Shown: piece by piece, positions 1-12,197 of the stretch | Numbering within the stretch: the first letter of the stretch is position 1 | Layout of the letters: each line of letters opens with the position of its first letter | NCBI GenBank assembly: GCA_907165275.2 | Contig: OU015673.1 | Span: 7,529,001 to 7,593,000, forward strand | DNA: 64,000 nucleotides | From: Zygaena filipendulae | Taxonomy: Eukaryota; Arthropoda; Insecta; Lepidoptera; Zygaenidae | Reading direction: 5' to 3' | The notes under the pieces: generated by a model | Told to the model about the DNA's origin: nothing | What the model saw: the letters and a program-made list of their open reading frames with translations, nothing else | Database searches by the model: none | Translations under genes and position numbers: made by a program

Positions 1-304
1 TTTCATGATTATACTGCAGCATTTAAATGTTTGAAGAAGAGAATAAACAAACAAAAAATAAACAATTAAATTTTTTTTTACAAATATCTAGGAGAAAGAA
101 GGCTGTGCTGTGTTTGTGATAAGCGGTATAAAACAAATAAATAATAATTTATGATGAAAATATGTTCTAAATAAAAATAAATATGTACTTAATTTTTTTT
201 TTCTTTATACTTTATATTATCATAATTAATGGGGCAGGCAGATAGAGCCTCGATACTTCGACCCTTGGGATCTTTTGTACCATCCCCATCCTGTGATCCT
301 CCCT

Positions 305-636
305 CTACTTCCTGAACTCCTCGGCGGCGGAGGCTAGTGTGCAGTGGAGGGATGGGAACCTAAAGTCCTCTGGTTCTGGGTAATTCGTCCCCAGAAGGCC
401 CATATGTTTACGGGCCAAGGCATCGCACTCGAGCAGATGTGCCATTATTTCCACCTCTACGCAGCACTTCCTGCAGGACGAGTCGCTCGCAAGCTTCATT
501 TTCGCGAGGTGTTCTTTTGTCCCAAAATGACCTGAAAGCACACCAGTGATTACTGTAAGTAAGCAGACCACTCTTGTGTGTGGCTTTCCTAGGCGTTTTT
601 GCTCATTGCCTTTTTCACAGTATTCATTTTACTTAC
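305..636 (-). pseudogene. LINE ORF2 C-terminal fragment (R1/Jockey-like, downstream of RNase H)
   Basis: On the minus strand an open frame runs from about 636 to a stop at 305. It carries the pattern seen after the RNase H domain of R1/Jockey-group LINE ORF2 proteins: TGVLSGHFG, KEHLAKMKLA, CRKCC and HLLECDALARK. These match a late C-x2-C-type knuckle followed by a His-Leu-Leu-x-Cys-x-x-Leu-Ala-Arg segment. A TAA stop lies just upstream in frame, and no reverse transcriptase or endonuclease is found around it. It is a 5'-truncated, decayed retrotransposon end and not a host gene. Clade assignment is from memory of the motif. Confidence 0.6.
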
Positions 637-1118
637 CATTACTTTAAATGAAATACGTACCTCTATACTAGATTCTAAAAGATACATGGTATAAAATGAA
701 TAAATTACTGAAATCCACACGTCGGTAGGTATATAAAATACGAGTAATTAATGTATGCGAAGTAATTTCCTTTCAGACAGATGTATGAATAAAATATCTA
801 AGAACTTTTCACTGCGTAGGAGTCACGCGTGGCACTTGATGGTGAAGGCTTTGACACAGCTCCTATTTAAATGAACTGCTTGCAATGAGACAAATTTTTT
901 GACCGTTCTTGAAATTAGACTGCGAGCAAAGCGAATGCGGAAACCATGTCTATCCCTTTTGTTCAGCCACTGATCTGATCGTCAAATCAAATCAAATCAA
1001 ATATTTTTGTTATGTCCCTTCTCAAAATCTTCCAATAAAAAGTCCAGTTTTGTTGGCTGCGTGACGTGACCATTGTGTTCCTTAGTTGTCTATGCGCTAA
1101 CGATTCTAATAGACTTAA

Positions 1119-1546
1119 CTAGCTGTGCCGCGGTTTCGCGCACGTCAGTTATGGAATTCCCGCAGGATCTCTTTATATTAGGAACCTTTGCGGACGCAGG
1201 CAGAACAACCCGCCAAAGTTTCATCCCAATCGGAACAATGGTTTAGAAACGCATAGAGGACAGACATATTGCATGGTGGTAGGGCGCTCTCTAGTGCCCG
1301 GCTGGCTAGCTACCACCTTCAAGTTGCAAATCTGTCGCCGAGCACCTACCGGTGTGTTCCGGCAGCCCCACTTGAAAGCCAGTTCCCATCCCCATTCCAG
1401 GTCGGCAACGCACCTGCATACCTTCTGGTGTTGCAGATGTCTATGGGCGGCGGTAATCACTTACCATCAGGTGTACCACTTGCCCGTTTGCCCCCTATGA
1501 CATAAAAAAAAAAAAAAAACAAACATTCATTTTTATTTATAAAGCT
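1119..1546 (-). mobile_element. Helitron-like repeat interrupted by a SINE
   Basis: On the plus strand it begins CTAGCTGTGCCGCGG, which is the reverse complement of the hairpin-CTAG 3' end. It is split by the SINE copy at 1268-1518. The flanking words (gaggacagacata and aaacattcatttttattta) join into the sequence that is continuous in the related copy near 11550-11585, so the SINE went in later. Confidence 0.5.
1268..1518 (+). mobile_element. 5'-truncated SINE copy, A-rich tail
   Basis: Nearly identical to the body of the longer SINE at 14224-14574, from ATGGTGGTAGGGCGCTCTCT through CCATCAGGTGTACC and TTTGCCCCCTATGACATAAA to a poly-A run. The tRNA-like head is missing, as expected for 5' truncation. 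Overlapping open frames on both strands here are shadows of this GC-richer repeat. Confidence 0.7.
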
Positions 1547-1746
1547 GACCCTCGCGGTTTCATCCGCGGTAATTTCGGAGTTTCTACGGGAATTCCAGGA
1601 TAAAATATAGTTATAAACCTTTCTCGTGAATCACTCTATCTATTGGTGAAAACCGCATTAAAATCCGTTGCGTAGTTTTAAAGGTTTAAGCATATAGGGA
1701 TATAGGGACAGAGAAAGCGACTTTATTTTTTTACTATGTATGTATC
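1547..1746 (-). mobile_element. Helitron-like repeat, diverged subfamily
   Basis: Contains TCGCGGTTTCATCCGCGGTA, TTTCGGAGTTTCTACGGGAA and 'aatcactctatctattggtg', which it shares with the copy at 21468-21625. Its outer ends are degraded. Confidence 0.45.
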
Positions 1747-1873
1747 TAGTGAAAATGGTACGGAACCCTTCGTGCGCGAGTCCAACTCGCACTTGGTCGA
1801 TTTTTTAATGTAAATATTGTATTAATGCACAGAAGAACATTATACGAAATGAAACGAAAAAAGAAAGAATAAA

Positions 1874-2112
1874 TGGACATAGATAAGCAATAGTGTGTTA
1901 ACCCACAATGGAGAAATTTTGAGTAAATCGTGTTTTAAAATTATAGCGCCATTTTTTGTCAAAATTTTTTATGTTCAATATTTAGTTACATACTTAAACA
2001 ATGTAATAAGGTAAACACATAATTAAAAAAAAAGTTCCCTAACTCTCAATAAATCGTTCTGAATAGGTAACTTAATTTTGTGGGTTAACATGTTATTGCT
2101 TATCTGCGTCCA
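1874..2112 (+). mobile_element. MITE family C (TGGACATAGATAAGCAATA ends)
   Basis: Starts TGGACATAGATAAGCAATAG and ends with the inverted partner, TTGCTTATCTGCGTCCA. It is 239 bp long and non-coding. Six further copies occur in the window (28784, 41170, 45145, 46212, 61491, 62216). One end always reads ACATAG and the other ACGCAG, so the two terminal repeats are distinguishable. Confidence 0.75.
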
Positions 2113-2579
2113 AATAAGCCAGTATCTCTTATTCTTTCTTTGGGATTTCTTGCAACTGCTACTATATAATATATACAGAGGACAGATCTAACCGCTAATC
2201 CAACTTCTGCAAATTACCATTTAAAGCCACCGTAACTCGGTAAGGCTGACATTTCATTATACAAAGACCGCCGCAGTTTTTGGACGAATAAAAATGCAAA
2301 ATCCACAGACATAGGGAGCGAATAGAAAACTCGACTTCGAAAAATAATAAAATTGTACACATAGTAGTATTTTTAGTTTATTATTAAGCACTGCAAACAG
2401 CAAATCCAAGAGTTAGGTAAGAGCAAGCACAGACGCAAGCACACACAAAGGATGGCTAGGACATAATATGTATTACTAGACAAAGTTACAAATGTACACA
2501 CTTGTAACTTTGAAAAGAGCAACCCAAGAGTTTCTCGCTCGTCTCTTCTCTTGGGAAATCTACTTATTATTATAGTATA

Positions 2580-2760
2580 CTAGCTGTGCCCCGTGGTTTC
2601 ACCCGCGCGAGTTTCGGAATTCCCGCAGGAACCCCAAAATAGTCTAATTTACACATTATAACATCAGCTAATCAGCAGTGAGAATCCCGTTAAAATTGGT
2701 CCAGCTGATTCAGAGATTAGCCGGAACAAACAAACAGGCAAACAGACAAAAAATAAAAGA
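2580..2760 (-). mobile_element. Helitron-like repeat
   Basis: Plus strand begins CTAGCTGTGCCCCGTGGTTT. It has the internal block 'aacatcagctaatcagcagtg', shared with the copies near 11340, 28040 and 43440. Confidence 0.55.
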
Positions 2761-2885
2761 TATATACATATGTATATGTAGATATTTTTTGTGTATAAAA
2801 CATAGTTTATGCCTTTAGTGTAAACATGGACCAATTGGTCCATGGTGTAAATTACAAACAGACACTCCAACTTTATTTATTATAA

Positions 2886-3106
2886 TCCCTACTAATATTA
2901 CCTATAAATGCGAAAGTAATTCTATCTGTCGGTCTGTCTGTCTGTCTGTCTGTCTTTCACGTCTTAACGGCTCAACCGAACATAACGATCAACAGATATT
3001 CATACACGTTGTCAGGGGTACAGAGAAGGACGTAGGGTACTTTTTATCCTGGAATTCCCGCGGGAACTCCCAACTTATCGCGGGTAAAACCGCGGGGAAC
3101 AGTTAG
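2886..3106 (+). mobile_element. Non-autonomous Helitron-like repeat with CTGT microsatellite
   Basis: Starts TCCCTACTAATATTA and ends with a hairpin GCGGGTAAAACCGC followed by GGGGAACAGTTAG, flanked by A and T as Helitrons insert between A and T. A short (CTGT)n run at about 2930-2956 lies inside. Confidence 0.65.
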
Positions 3107-3161
3107 TATTATACATATTTTGAAAGAATTGAATTAATAGTATGATGTAACTTAACGAATT

Positions 3162-3440
3162 GGCATGTTGACTAATTTTTATTTTTAAAAAATATTGGAC
3201 ACGTATTTTTTCGTTTTTTACGTAATCAAAAAATAACGGCGATATATTGAGTTGAAATTCCGCGTGACGTCACTATTTAATTCTGACAGTTTGTATGGCG
3301 GTTTTAGCGGATAGTGACGTCACGACCCCCTCACCCTATAATTTATTTAAAAAAACAAAAATACGTGTCTATTGTTTTTTTTATTTTCTAACTGACGGAC
3401 TAATTAGAATTTTGATTTTCAAAAGTAGTCCACATCCGCA
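3162..3440 (-). mobile_element. MITE family A (GGGATGT ends, paired TGACGTCA sites)
   Basis: Inverted orientation relative to 3593-3912. Its plus strand runs from GGCATGTTGACTAATTTTTA to AAAAGTAGTCCACATCCGC. It carries two GTGACGTCAC blocks around GCGGTTTTAGCGG. Seven copies of this family are in the window. Confidence 0.75.
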
Positions 3441-3592
3441 TTCAATATTTTTGAGTTAGAGTTCTCACATGTACTATACAGAGTAATAGGTCAAGCATAG
3501 TTTAATCACCTCGAGCTCGCGGAGTCTGTCAGTCAATGCCGCAGATGATAATTGGATATAAACCTTGCTATTATTATTGTTTACAAACAATA

Positions 3593-3912
3593 GGGATGTT
3601 GACTACATTTGAAAATCAAAATTCTAATTAGTCCGTCAGAAAATAAAAAATCAATAGACATGTATTTTTTGCTTTTTTAAATAAATTAAAATATACAGAG
3701 ATAAAGCGCATTAAAGTTTAGGGTGAGGGGGTCGTGACGTCACTGACCGCTAAAACCGCCATACAAACTGTCAGAATAGTGACGTCACGCGAAATTTCAA
3801 CTCAATATATCGCCGTTATTTTTTGATTACGTAAAAAAAGAAAAAATACGTGTCCAATATTTTTTAATAATCTACAAGACGGACTAAAAAATAAAAATTA
3901 GTCAACATCCCC
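3593..3912 (+). mobile_element. MITE family A, inverted partner of the copy at 3162
   Basis: Begins GGGATGTTGACTACATTTGA and ends AAATTAGTCAACATCCCC. About 150 bp separate it from the inverted copy upstream, so a transcript through both would fold on itself. Confidence 0.75.
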
Positions 3913-4863
3913 ATTGCCTATATTGGTAAGTATATAATATGCTATTTTTCTTTCAATAAAATTTTTACTTTAAAAAAAGGTTTGTAACATTCTAACCGAC
4001 TTTATTTTCAGCATGAATGGTCTAATATCTTTGAAGTCTATGGTGCTTAGGAATGAAAAACCGTTACGGAACCCTCCGAATGGTTCGCCTTATGAATTAT
4101 TAATAGTAGCGAATGAAATATATACGTTTTACCTGATGGTGATGTAGAATTCGCACCTCGTTGTCAGTGTCGAGAAATTGCTGTTCAAATTGATTGCGAA
4201 TTCAGTTCTCGGGATGCCATCTGCCAAATTGTCGAAGCTACATACACAAGTATTGTGCTAGATTCCCGTTTGGTGTGGAATTCCAATAATAATATTATTT
4301 AATATTTGCTACAGCTTTTTCATCGGCTTTCATCAAAAGAAAATTTGAGCAATCAACCGATGGAATTTTCTTTCGAGAGAATTTTTTCGCCGGCGATAAA
4401 AAACTTGGGTTTCTTGAATTGTGAAAGTTTAACGGGTGAATGTTGAAGTGATTATATTAAATTGGATTAAATTAAATAAGCTGGTGCCCGCGGTTTTACC
4501 CGCGTTGGTCTCAGCACTCCTTCAGTAGGCCATTCATCACAAGAAATAGTAAAATTAAATTAAAGTGAAAAATGCGTCTAAATATTATGGTGCGTATTTT
4601 AACTCGTTGAAGTCATAAAATTTGCATGAATTTTTGTTACAAAAGTGGAATTTTGCAAGTTTTTTCTTATTGTTTTTTAAACGTTTCTCTATCTTAAAAA
4701 ATAAAGAAAACTATTTGATTACTTAAAGGTAATGTTAAATTAAAGTTTAGTGCCAGATTTTAAGTTGTTGTTTTTCTGCATGGGGTCTGCTGGACCCCAT
4801 ATGACCGCAACGGTTTAATAAAGCTAAGTGTTGTATACCTACAATTTACGATATTGTGTAGTA
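3913..4863. other. Intergenic, mostly unassigned
   Basis: AT-rich sequence with no credible coding frame. It holds a fragment of a Helitron-like end near 4482-4510 (GTGCCCGCGGTTTTACCCGC) and nothing else that I can name. Confidence 0.5.
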
Positions 4864-5052
4864 CTAGCTTTCACCCACGGTAATTTTAGAGTTCCTGCGG
4901 GAATTACAGGATAAAAATTACTTTATGTCCTTCTCTGTACCCCTGACAACGTGCGTGCCAGATTTCATCCAAATCCGTTTAGCCGTTTTTGCGTGATTGA
5001 GTAACAAACATCCAAACATCCTCACTTTCACATTAATTATAATATTAGTAGG
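4864..5052 (-). mobile_element. Helitron-like repeat
   Basis: Plus strand reads from CTAGCTTTCACCCACGG to ATAATATTAGTAGGA. The middle shows 'cgtgcgtgccagatttcatcc', typical of this family. Confidence 0.6.
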
Positions 5053-5825
5053 ATAATACGGAGTAGAGACTGAGCTATTAAGTAAATAAGTAATATCAGT
5101 AAGTAGCTAAGCAGGACTTAATTCTAGAATAAACTTTGCTAGCGGAATCACGGGTAAAGTCTATAGTTTGACGTCCATTGCAGTAGTTTCAGAGATTATC
5201 CTATACCTATAGATTTAGTTTGAACGTAGAGAATCATCTCTGAAACCCCTACAACTGGACCGACTTTGATAATATTTCGCTCATGGAAAGCTGCAGTGTT
5301 CCCGAGTGGCGTAGAATATTTTTATCTCGAAACATTTCGATACCGTAGGAATATCTAAATTCATTCGAATAAGACCGTGAAGGAAACAGGTTACTGTGAA
5401 TTAAAAAGAAGCCAAAGTTTGTATCATGAAATATTTTTTTAAGATAGCAGGCAGCCGGCTAAAGTAGGTACTATGGTAAGCCGCTGCAAAGCGAGTTACT
5501 GACAGAGACAGTAATAGAAAATGCATGCGCGTGAGCGAGATGGAGGAAATTCCTTATCGGTCCTTGAAATTCGAAACGAACCGGACATTTACTGTGTTGA
5601 CTTTTGACATTGACAACTTGAATTTATGATGAAAAAATAAAAAAATTATAGTTATTTGAATTTATTAGTTAGTTTCACCAATTTCACCCTTCGCTACTGG
5701 TACTCTTTATCCCGGATATCCCGCGGGAATTCCGAAATTAACGCGGATGAATCCGCGGGGAACTGCTTATAGCGATATAAGTAATAGTTTAATCTGTTAT
5801 TTAGTTGCAGGCAGAACATTAACAA

Positions 5826-5965
5826 CAAGGTTGACTGGAAGAAATCCCCTCGCGGGATAAGTCCGCCTTTGAGCATAAATTACCTACTTGTTTTGATATT
5901 ATCAACTTGTAAAAACTTTGTTTATGCTCAATAAAGTATACAAACAAGCAAACAAACAAACATTA
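5826..5965 (+). mobile_element. LINE 3' tail
   Basis: Shares 'ggttgactggaagaaatccc', GCGGGATAAGTCCGCC and the polyadenylation-like CTCAATAAAGTATACAAAC with 21757-21888. It ends in an AAAC-type repeat. A sequence seen twice with the same 3' end and variable 5' ends is expected of 5'-truncated LINE copies. Clade is not assigned. Confidence 0.6.
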
Positions 5966-6432
5966 AATATATTCTTCACATAATAAACTCGGTATTAAAT
6001 CTCCCAGCACTTGATTTTCTAGTTTGCTTAATAAAAGACTTGATAATCTTTAACTCCATTATCTGATAAGAAGAGAGGTAATTCTCTGAAATTAATAATT
6101 AAGGATAGTAATATGATAATATCCCAAAATGGTGCCTACATTTAGCGTTAGTGAGTTTAAGAGATGCAATTAAGAGAGTCGACGACATGGAAAATTAAGT
6201 CCTCGGGCACTTTCGAGGCGTCCTTGTGAGGGGCGCAAGGTCGGGGTCCTATCTAGCGATATTAAATAATTTGACACCTACCTACCACAGTATGATTATA
6301 TTATGCAGTTTTATTAGAGTCCGAACTATCCTAAGTCCTTATCATAAATGCGAATGTAAGTTTATTTGTTTGTTTGTTACGCTTTCACGCCTTAGACGTA
6401 ACCGATCATAATGAAATTTTGCATACACGTTG

Positions 6433-6640
6433 TCAGGGGGAAACGGGTCAAAGTCAAAGTCAAATAATTTATTGAAATTTCGCCCATAATGTAGCTCTTT
6501 TTGACGTCAATAAAGTTACATTTATTATGCCAGCACCCATAAAATATCCACCCTTCACAGCTTCCTAGTGCTATGGCTGAAGAGAAGAAGCTGCGCAACA
6601 AACTCTCCAGTAGCATGCTGTCAGTTTAAAGTTATAATAT
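6433..6640 (-). mobile_element. LINE 3' end in antisense
   Basis: Begins with GTCAAAGTCAAAGTCAAAT followed by 'aatttattg', the reverse of a tail of TTTGAC units preceded by CAATAAATT. The rest (TTATGCCAGCACCCATAAA, GAAGCTGCGCAACAAACTC) is GC-richer than the flanks and non-coding here. Confidence 0.5.
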
Positions 6641-7079
6641 AATATTAGTGATAATTCAATTTGCAATTAATTATGTGAGAACAATAAGCCGTTACCAGCA
6701 ATAGAGGTCGTGAGTGAAACACGGCTCATAAATTTATAATTTAGTGTAATCAGTACAGAAGAGTAAGTTTAAATATATACAAAATAGTCACTGACCTTTG
6801 CGATCCGTGGTAGAGTCGAAGCACTGAGCAAATAATCACTACGTTTTAAGAGTAGGCACTTCCATACTAATCGCTGAACCGATCTATGACGGCATTTTGT
6901 GCCAACCTCACCAATATAATGTATGACGCGCTCATACAAATTGGGTTAAGTATTCCAAAGTTGGTAAGGAAGTTCGCGCATAAATCCATAGTAATAGTGG
7001 CGTCGGCCAGGATGCGCAGAACAGGGAGAAGAAGAGTACAGGAACAGCAGAAGATCCACAGTCTACAAGTATATTTCAA

Positions 7080-9170
7080 GTAGAGATTGAAGACAGGTCG
7101 AAGAGAGTTGTTGAAATTTAAGAGAGGAAGCTGTTTAGTGTACAGCTTCCTTTTGCAGGTAATTTAAGTTATAGATGTTTAATTATATTATAGGAAGTAT
7201 TTAAGATTATAATAGTTATTTAATTTGTTTCGTGAAAGAATCCGAAAGAGAAACAAAACAATAACGCCGACACCGAAGAAAAATAAATTTTGAATTTAGA
7301 TGGAAAAAAGAATGTACTACCTCCATGGGCGTTAAGCACCACGTTACAAGGGGTACCTATAGAAAAAGACATAGGAATTATTTAAACAAAAGTGGTAAAA
7401 CCGCGGGAAATAGCTAGTAATATACAAATGCGAAATTAAAGTCTAGACACGATCACAATTTTAGTCTCTATATTTTTTTATTCAAATAGTCGCTACTTTT
7501 ATCGCAGAATTCTTTTAGATAACTTAAAATAATTTACAGAAGTTCCAGACTTGATTTAATAAAAAACGAAATGAATGTATTGCATTTGCCAAATATTGAC
7601 TTAATTGGAATTTTATTTCGTTAAATAAAGTAATTTTATCTAAGTGTTTGTTTTTACCTTTTTTCCGATTTGTTTTATTGCTTTTATTTCGTCATTGACT
7701 TAGCCTCTTATTACATCGATATGTATTTACAAGCGCAGGTATTATTATAATGATATGTAGCATTAACGCTTAGCATGTTAATGGTCCATTAGCCTTAGCA
7801 ATTTAATTTAAAACCTTCCTTAAATACTAAAAGTAGGTACATAATTAAACCAAACACGTTTGCAAAATTAAAATAAGTACTTACCCATTTATTTTGTATT
7901 TTGTACGCGGTCAAGGGAAGAGTTATAACCCTCACACAACTTTTAAAAGGGGTCCGAGCAACATAAATCTGGGCTGACATTCTTAACCCGTCAGTCCACA
8001 CTCGGCCCTTGTTAAAAGTTAGGATTACAAATCCTTTTATGAATCTCGAAAGCGCCTGACAAAAATATGGCGGCAATTATAAATTGTTTGTGTTGATGGG
8101 ATAATGTGTACCTACTTATGTGTTCGGGATTGTTTTGTTTTGTAAATTACATATTTTTTTATTTCTCGATCATAATAATATATACCTAAGAATTTATTTT
8201 TAAATATTTATGTTCTTGTGATTTTTTTCTTTTTTCACTTTTCATGGAAAATTTGATCTCTTATTGACTTGAATTACAATCTATACCTACTTATAGTAAA
8301 ACAGAATCCGTGGTCTGTACATTGAATATATTAAAAAAAAAAAATATGAAAATCAGCGATAAATTAATGGTAAGAGAACCAGGAAAGAACAATTTTTTCT
8401 CTCCGTTCACGTCAATCTCCAAACAAAACATAATAAGCTTTTTACCAAAATCGGTATACGGGCTTTTGGGATTTATTTTTATAGCCGTCAAAACGCGTTT
8501 TAGGGTTTTATTCTAAATGGGTTTTCATAGTAAATGTATTTTCTTCTTCTTCTTATTCCGAAACTCACGCGGGTGAAGCCGTAGGCACGAGTTAGTCTCA
8601 ATTAACTTTGAACAATATATTAATCAGCTTTATAGACATCTCAATGGTATTGTCAATAAAATTAAATTATGTAATAAAATAAAATAAAGACCCGTCCAGA
8701 CAGCAATTTGGCTTTCAATCCAAATATTTATTTAGGCACTTCTAGCAATAAAGTTACAGAGCAAAAAAAAAAATGAAACAAAATGTCAGTCATTTCCCCC
8801 GCGCGTCGCCGGATACCTAGATGTCAGTCAAAACTCACGAGGTCTATGATACGAACAAAGTAGCTACCTGTAGCTACTATCTACTAAATAATGGTACGTT
8901 TAAACTCTCGTTTTGTAGCGCGCGAGTGTTGTCAGATCTATTACTCGAAACACAGACACAGATAGTATAATATTATACTAGCTCGAAATAAGCACTATAT
9001 TTCGGATCTGTCGTGGATATTTGTTAAAAAGGCACATATTTAATACTAATATACTTGCATAAGCAAATAAATAAATAATAAATAAATGTATATTAGTAGT
9101 TTAGTACCTATCCATATTTAGAAATAAATTTTATTAATTTTTTTCTATTGCTTTTCTAGTGCTTTTTTAC
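7080..9170. other. Long AT-rich intergenic stretch
   Basis: No gene recognised. Short Helitron remnants occur near 7380-7415 (GGTAAAACCGCGGGAAATAG) and 8563-8600 (CGCGGGTGAAGCC). Open frames of 60-90 codons around 7800-8500 have no recognisable domain and overlap on both strands. Confidence 0.5.
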
Positions 9171-9865
9171 TAATTATTAGCTATTTCCATGGCTTCACTC
9201 ACTTTCATTTCAGATATCCCGCGGAAATCCGGAATGAAAAGTGCATTATGTCCTTTTCTGTACCTCCGACATGTGTGAAATGAAAAAAATCATAACGATC
9301 GGTTGAGTAGTTAAAGCGTGAAAGCGTAAAAAACACACATACTCACATTCGTTTTTCTAATAGTAATGATTAGAATTTGTTTTTGGACATGAAACCTCAT
9401 GTGAAAACTCGCTAGCATTTACACTGGTTTACCTACTTTAAGATGAGAGTGTAAACAGACCATAACAGAACACCACAATATTCTGTGATGATTGATTGAC
9501 GCTTACGTTGGCGTGATTCCAACAAAATATATCACTGTTGTAGCGAGATTGCAATTTCAGGAGGAGGGATATTCAACTTTAAATCCAAGGTAATAAAGGA
9601 GACGCATCAAACAACTCGCAATTTGGTTTGTGGCCTCTAATAAAGACGTCATACGCCAACATTCTGGGTCGACGTTGACAAAAAAATATATTACATTATT
9701 ACGACATAATAAAATAAGAAACATGGAATGCGACATTTTCAAGTCTTATTATGGATATTTTTGGATTAGATTTAGGTACCAACTTTTGCTTATCTCGTTC
9801 ACATAATTTTCCTTTACAAAGAAACCTTGGGACTTCAATCACTAATACTTGATTTTTATTAGGTA

Positions 9866-10088
9866 CTAGCTGTGCCCCGCGGTTTCACCCACGGTAATTT
9901 CGGAGTTCCTGCTGGAATTCCGGGATAAGAAGTACCCTATGTCCTTCTCTGTACCCCTGACAACGTGCATGCCAAATTTCATCCAAATCGGTTCAGCCAT
10001 TTTTGCGTAATTGAGTAACAAACATACAAACATCCAAATATCTAAACATCCAAATATCCACACTTTCAATTTTATAATATTAGTAGGA
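9866..10088 (-). mobile_element. Non-autonomous Helitron, near complete
   Basis: Plus strand runs from CTAGCTGTGCCCCGCGGTTT to TTATAATATTAGTAGGA, which reverse complements to TC...CTAG. The flanking bases are A and T. It is one of the clearest full-length copies, at about 223 bp. Confidence 0.7.
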
Positions 10089-10307
10089 TTCTGATAGAAT
10101 ACCTACCAAATCTATACCATCAAATTAACTAATATAAGTAGATATAGATGACAAATATATGTATACTAACTAATGCCCGCGGTTTCACCCGCCTTAATTT
10201 CGGAGTTCCCGCAGGACCTCAGAAATTAAGGCGGGTGAAACCGCAAGGAACAGCCAATCAATAGACTGAAAAATTCAACTTATACCTACATAAATTTGAA
10301 AGTTTAA

Positions 10308-10544
10308 CGGCCGCACTCAGGTGACTAACGGTCGACTTTAATGATTACTTAGTTAAGTATAGATTTTTAAAACAAAACTGCCGCAATCAGAGACGTTCAG
10401 TAAATTAATTTTAATTGCCATTTAATGAGATGTAACTTAATTAGTTTTATCATTAATTTATTAAACTTGTCTGATTGCGGAAGTTTTGTTTTAAAAATCT
10501 ATACTTAACTAAGTAATCATTAAAGTCGACTCTGAGTGCGGCGG
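10308..10544. mobile_element. MITE family B, near-perfect palindrome
   Basis: Arms begin CGGCCGCACTCAG and contain CTTAGTTAAGTATAGATTT and AAACTGCCGCAATCAGA on both sides of a short AT-rich centre. The flanks TTAA and TAAG suggest a TTA-like target duplication. Sister copies are at 19265, 26260 and 35882. Confidence 0.75.
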
Positions 10545-11099
10545 TAAGTGCCTTATATTTATATACCACTACTACTATTCATACCACTTACCAGAGCTTT
10601 TCCATACTTAATACCTCCCGTTCCGGCCTTAAGTCATAAAATTGCAAATTCTCCTGGGGGGTCGGATCGTAAATGCGTGAAGAAACCTCGACACCTGTGA
10701 AATTGTCGTGGCCAGAGAAAGAGCGAGTAGCGAAAATTTAAAGAAGCGTCAGGCAATAATCAAAACACCTTGATAAACTTAGGTATTGAAAAGTATGAAA
10801 AAAAAACACGAAAGTATTTTGAAATTGGCACTTGAAGTCAATTTGGAATTCGATGATAAATTATCTAATCTTTATAAATTTACCTAATCGTTTTTTTTGC
10901 CTATACGACTAAAAAGTTTATTTTTTTGCTATTGGAGTCTGAAAAAACTTAGATAATATTATCTAAGGACAACTTCATTTAATCTTCTTTCTCAAGTTTA
11001 ACTCCAAGACATTCCATGTGTTAGGTACATTTTCAATGCGTAAATATGCAAATTCGTTCAGCTGTATGCACGTTATCATCTAAACTATCATATTTATGT

Positions 11100-11590
11100 A
11101 AGTTGAACTTTTCGGTTTATTGGTCTGCTGTTTCCTGCGGTTTCAATCGCGTTATAATTTCGAAGTTTTCCAGCAAATCCCGGGATATGGGTAAAGTACA
11201 CTCTTCTGTACCCCTGACAACTGTTGATCAATTAAGGCGTGAAAGCGGTACCAACAAACAAATTCACATTTGCATTTATAAATAAAATACTAGCTGTACC
11301 CCGCAGTTTCACCCGCTTGGGTTTCGAAGTTCCCGCAGAAACTCCAATGTAGCCCAAATTACTCCTTCTAATATCAGCTACTTAGCAGTGAAAGTCCTGT
11401 CAAAATTGGTCCAACCGTTTCGGAAATTCACCTGCGTGAGTTTCGGAATTCCCGCAGGATCTCTTTATATCAGGATTAGGAACCTTTGTTTGGGCAGCAA
11501 ACAACCCGCAAAAGTTTCATTACAATCGCACCAATAGTTTAGAAACGCATTGAGGACAAACATACAAACATTTATTTTTATTTACAAAGA
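11100..11590 (-). mobile_element. Two adjacent Helitron-like repeats
   Basis: A degraded copy (11130-11285, GTTTCCTGCGGTTTCAATCG) is followed by a second that starts CTAGCTGTACCCCGCAGTTT at 11290. The second carries both the CATCAGCTA block and a further CACCTGCGTGAGTTTCGG segment. Confidence 0.5.
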
Positions 11591-12197
11591 TTAAGGATGT
11601 ATGGTTTCATGGCCCCACATGGCACCATCATAATAACAAGAAAAGTTTGATCAAAAAACAAAAATTGGGTATCAACAAGTTTTTTTTTTAACTCGCTCCG
11701 AAATTGATCGCCGCCAAGAGTTTTACTTCCTCCGCTGTTTTTTTAACTCGACAACAAAACAATTCTCATCAAATTACGGTTGTTTTGTGAAAAAAAATCT
11801 TATATTACTTTATTAACGGTGGAGAACCCTTGCCGATGATTTTTTATAAGCGAAATACATTGTTTGCGGCAGAGTAAAATTGAATTCTGTACAAGAAAAT
11901 TTAAGGTTTATTTTGTGCTGAGCAAAAATATTTCCGTCGAACAAAACATTTTAACTCATGATATTGAGCTCCTTTCAGGTAATTTATTATTCCAAAATCT
12001 CTCTTAAGTATATTCTTAGACTTAATACAATATTTTCATCGCTTAATTTTGTCAGTCTATGTGTCTTTTCGACTTGACTTTGAATAAAAACAAAATATGA
12101 ATACCGACTTCATTAAAATATTACTTGCGTTAGGGTTTTGAAGCTGCAATGACAGTTTATAGTTGCGATTTTATGAAATAGGTAAGTAGATATTTAT

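Noticed and set aside
1221..1505. Overlapping 75-79 codon frames on both strands (also 14278-14566)
   Set aside because: They fall within the SINE body, which is GC-richer and so opens frames by chance. The same peptides recur at the second SINE copy.
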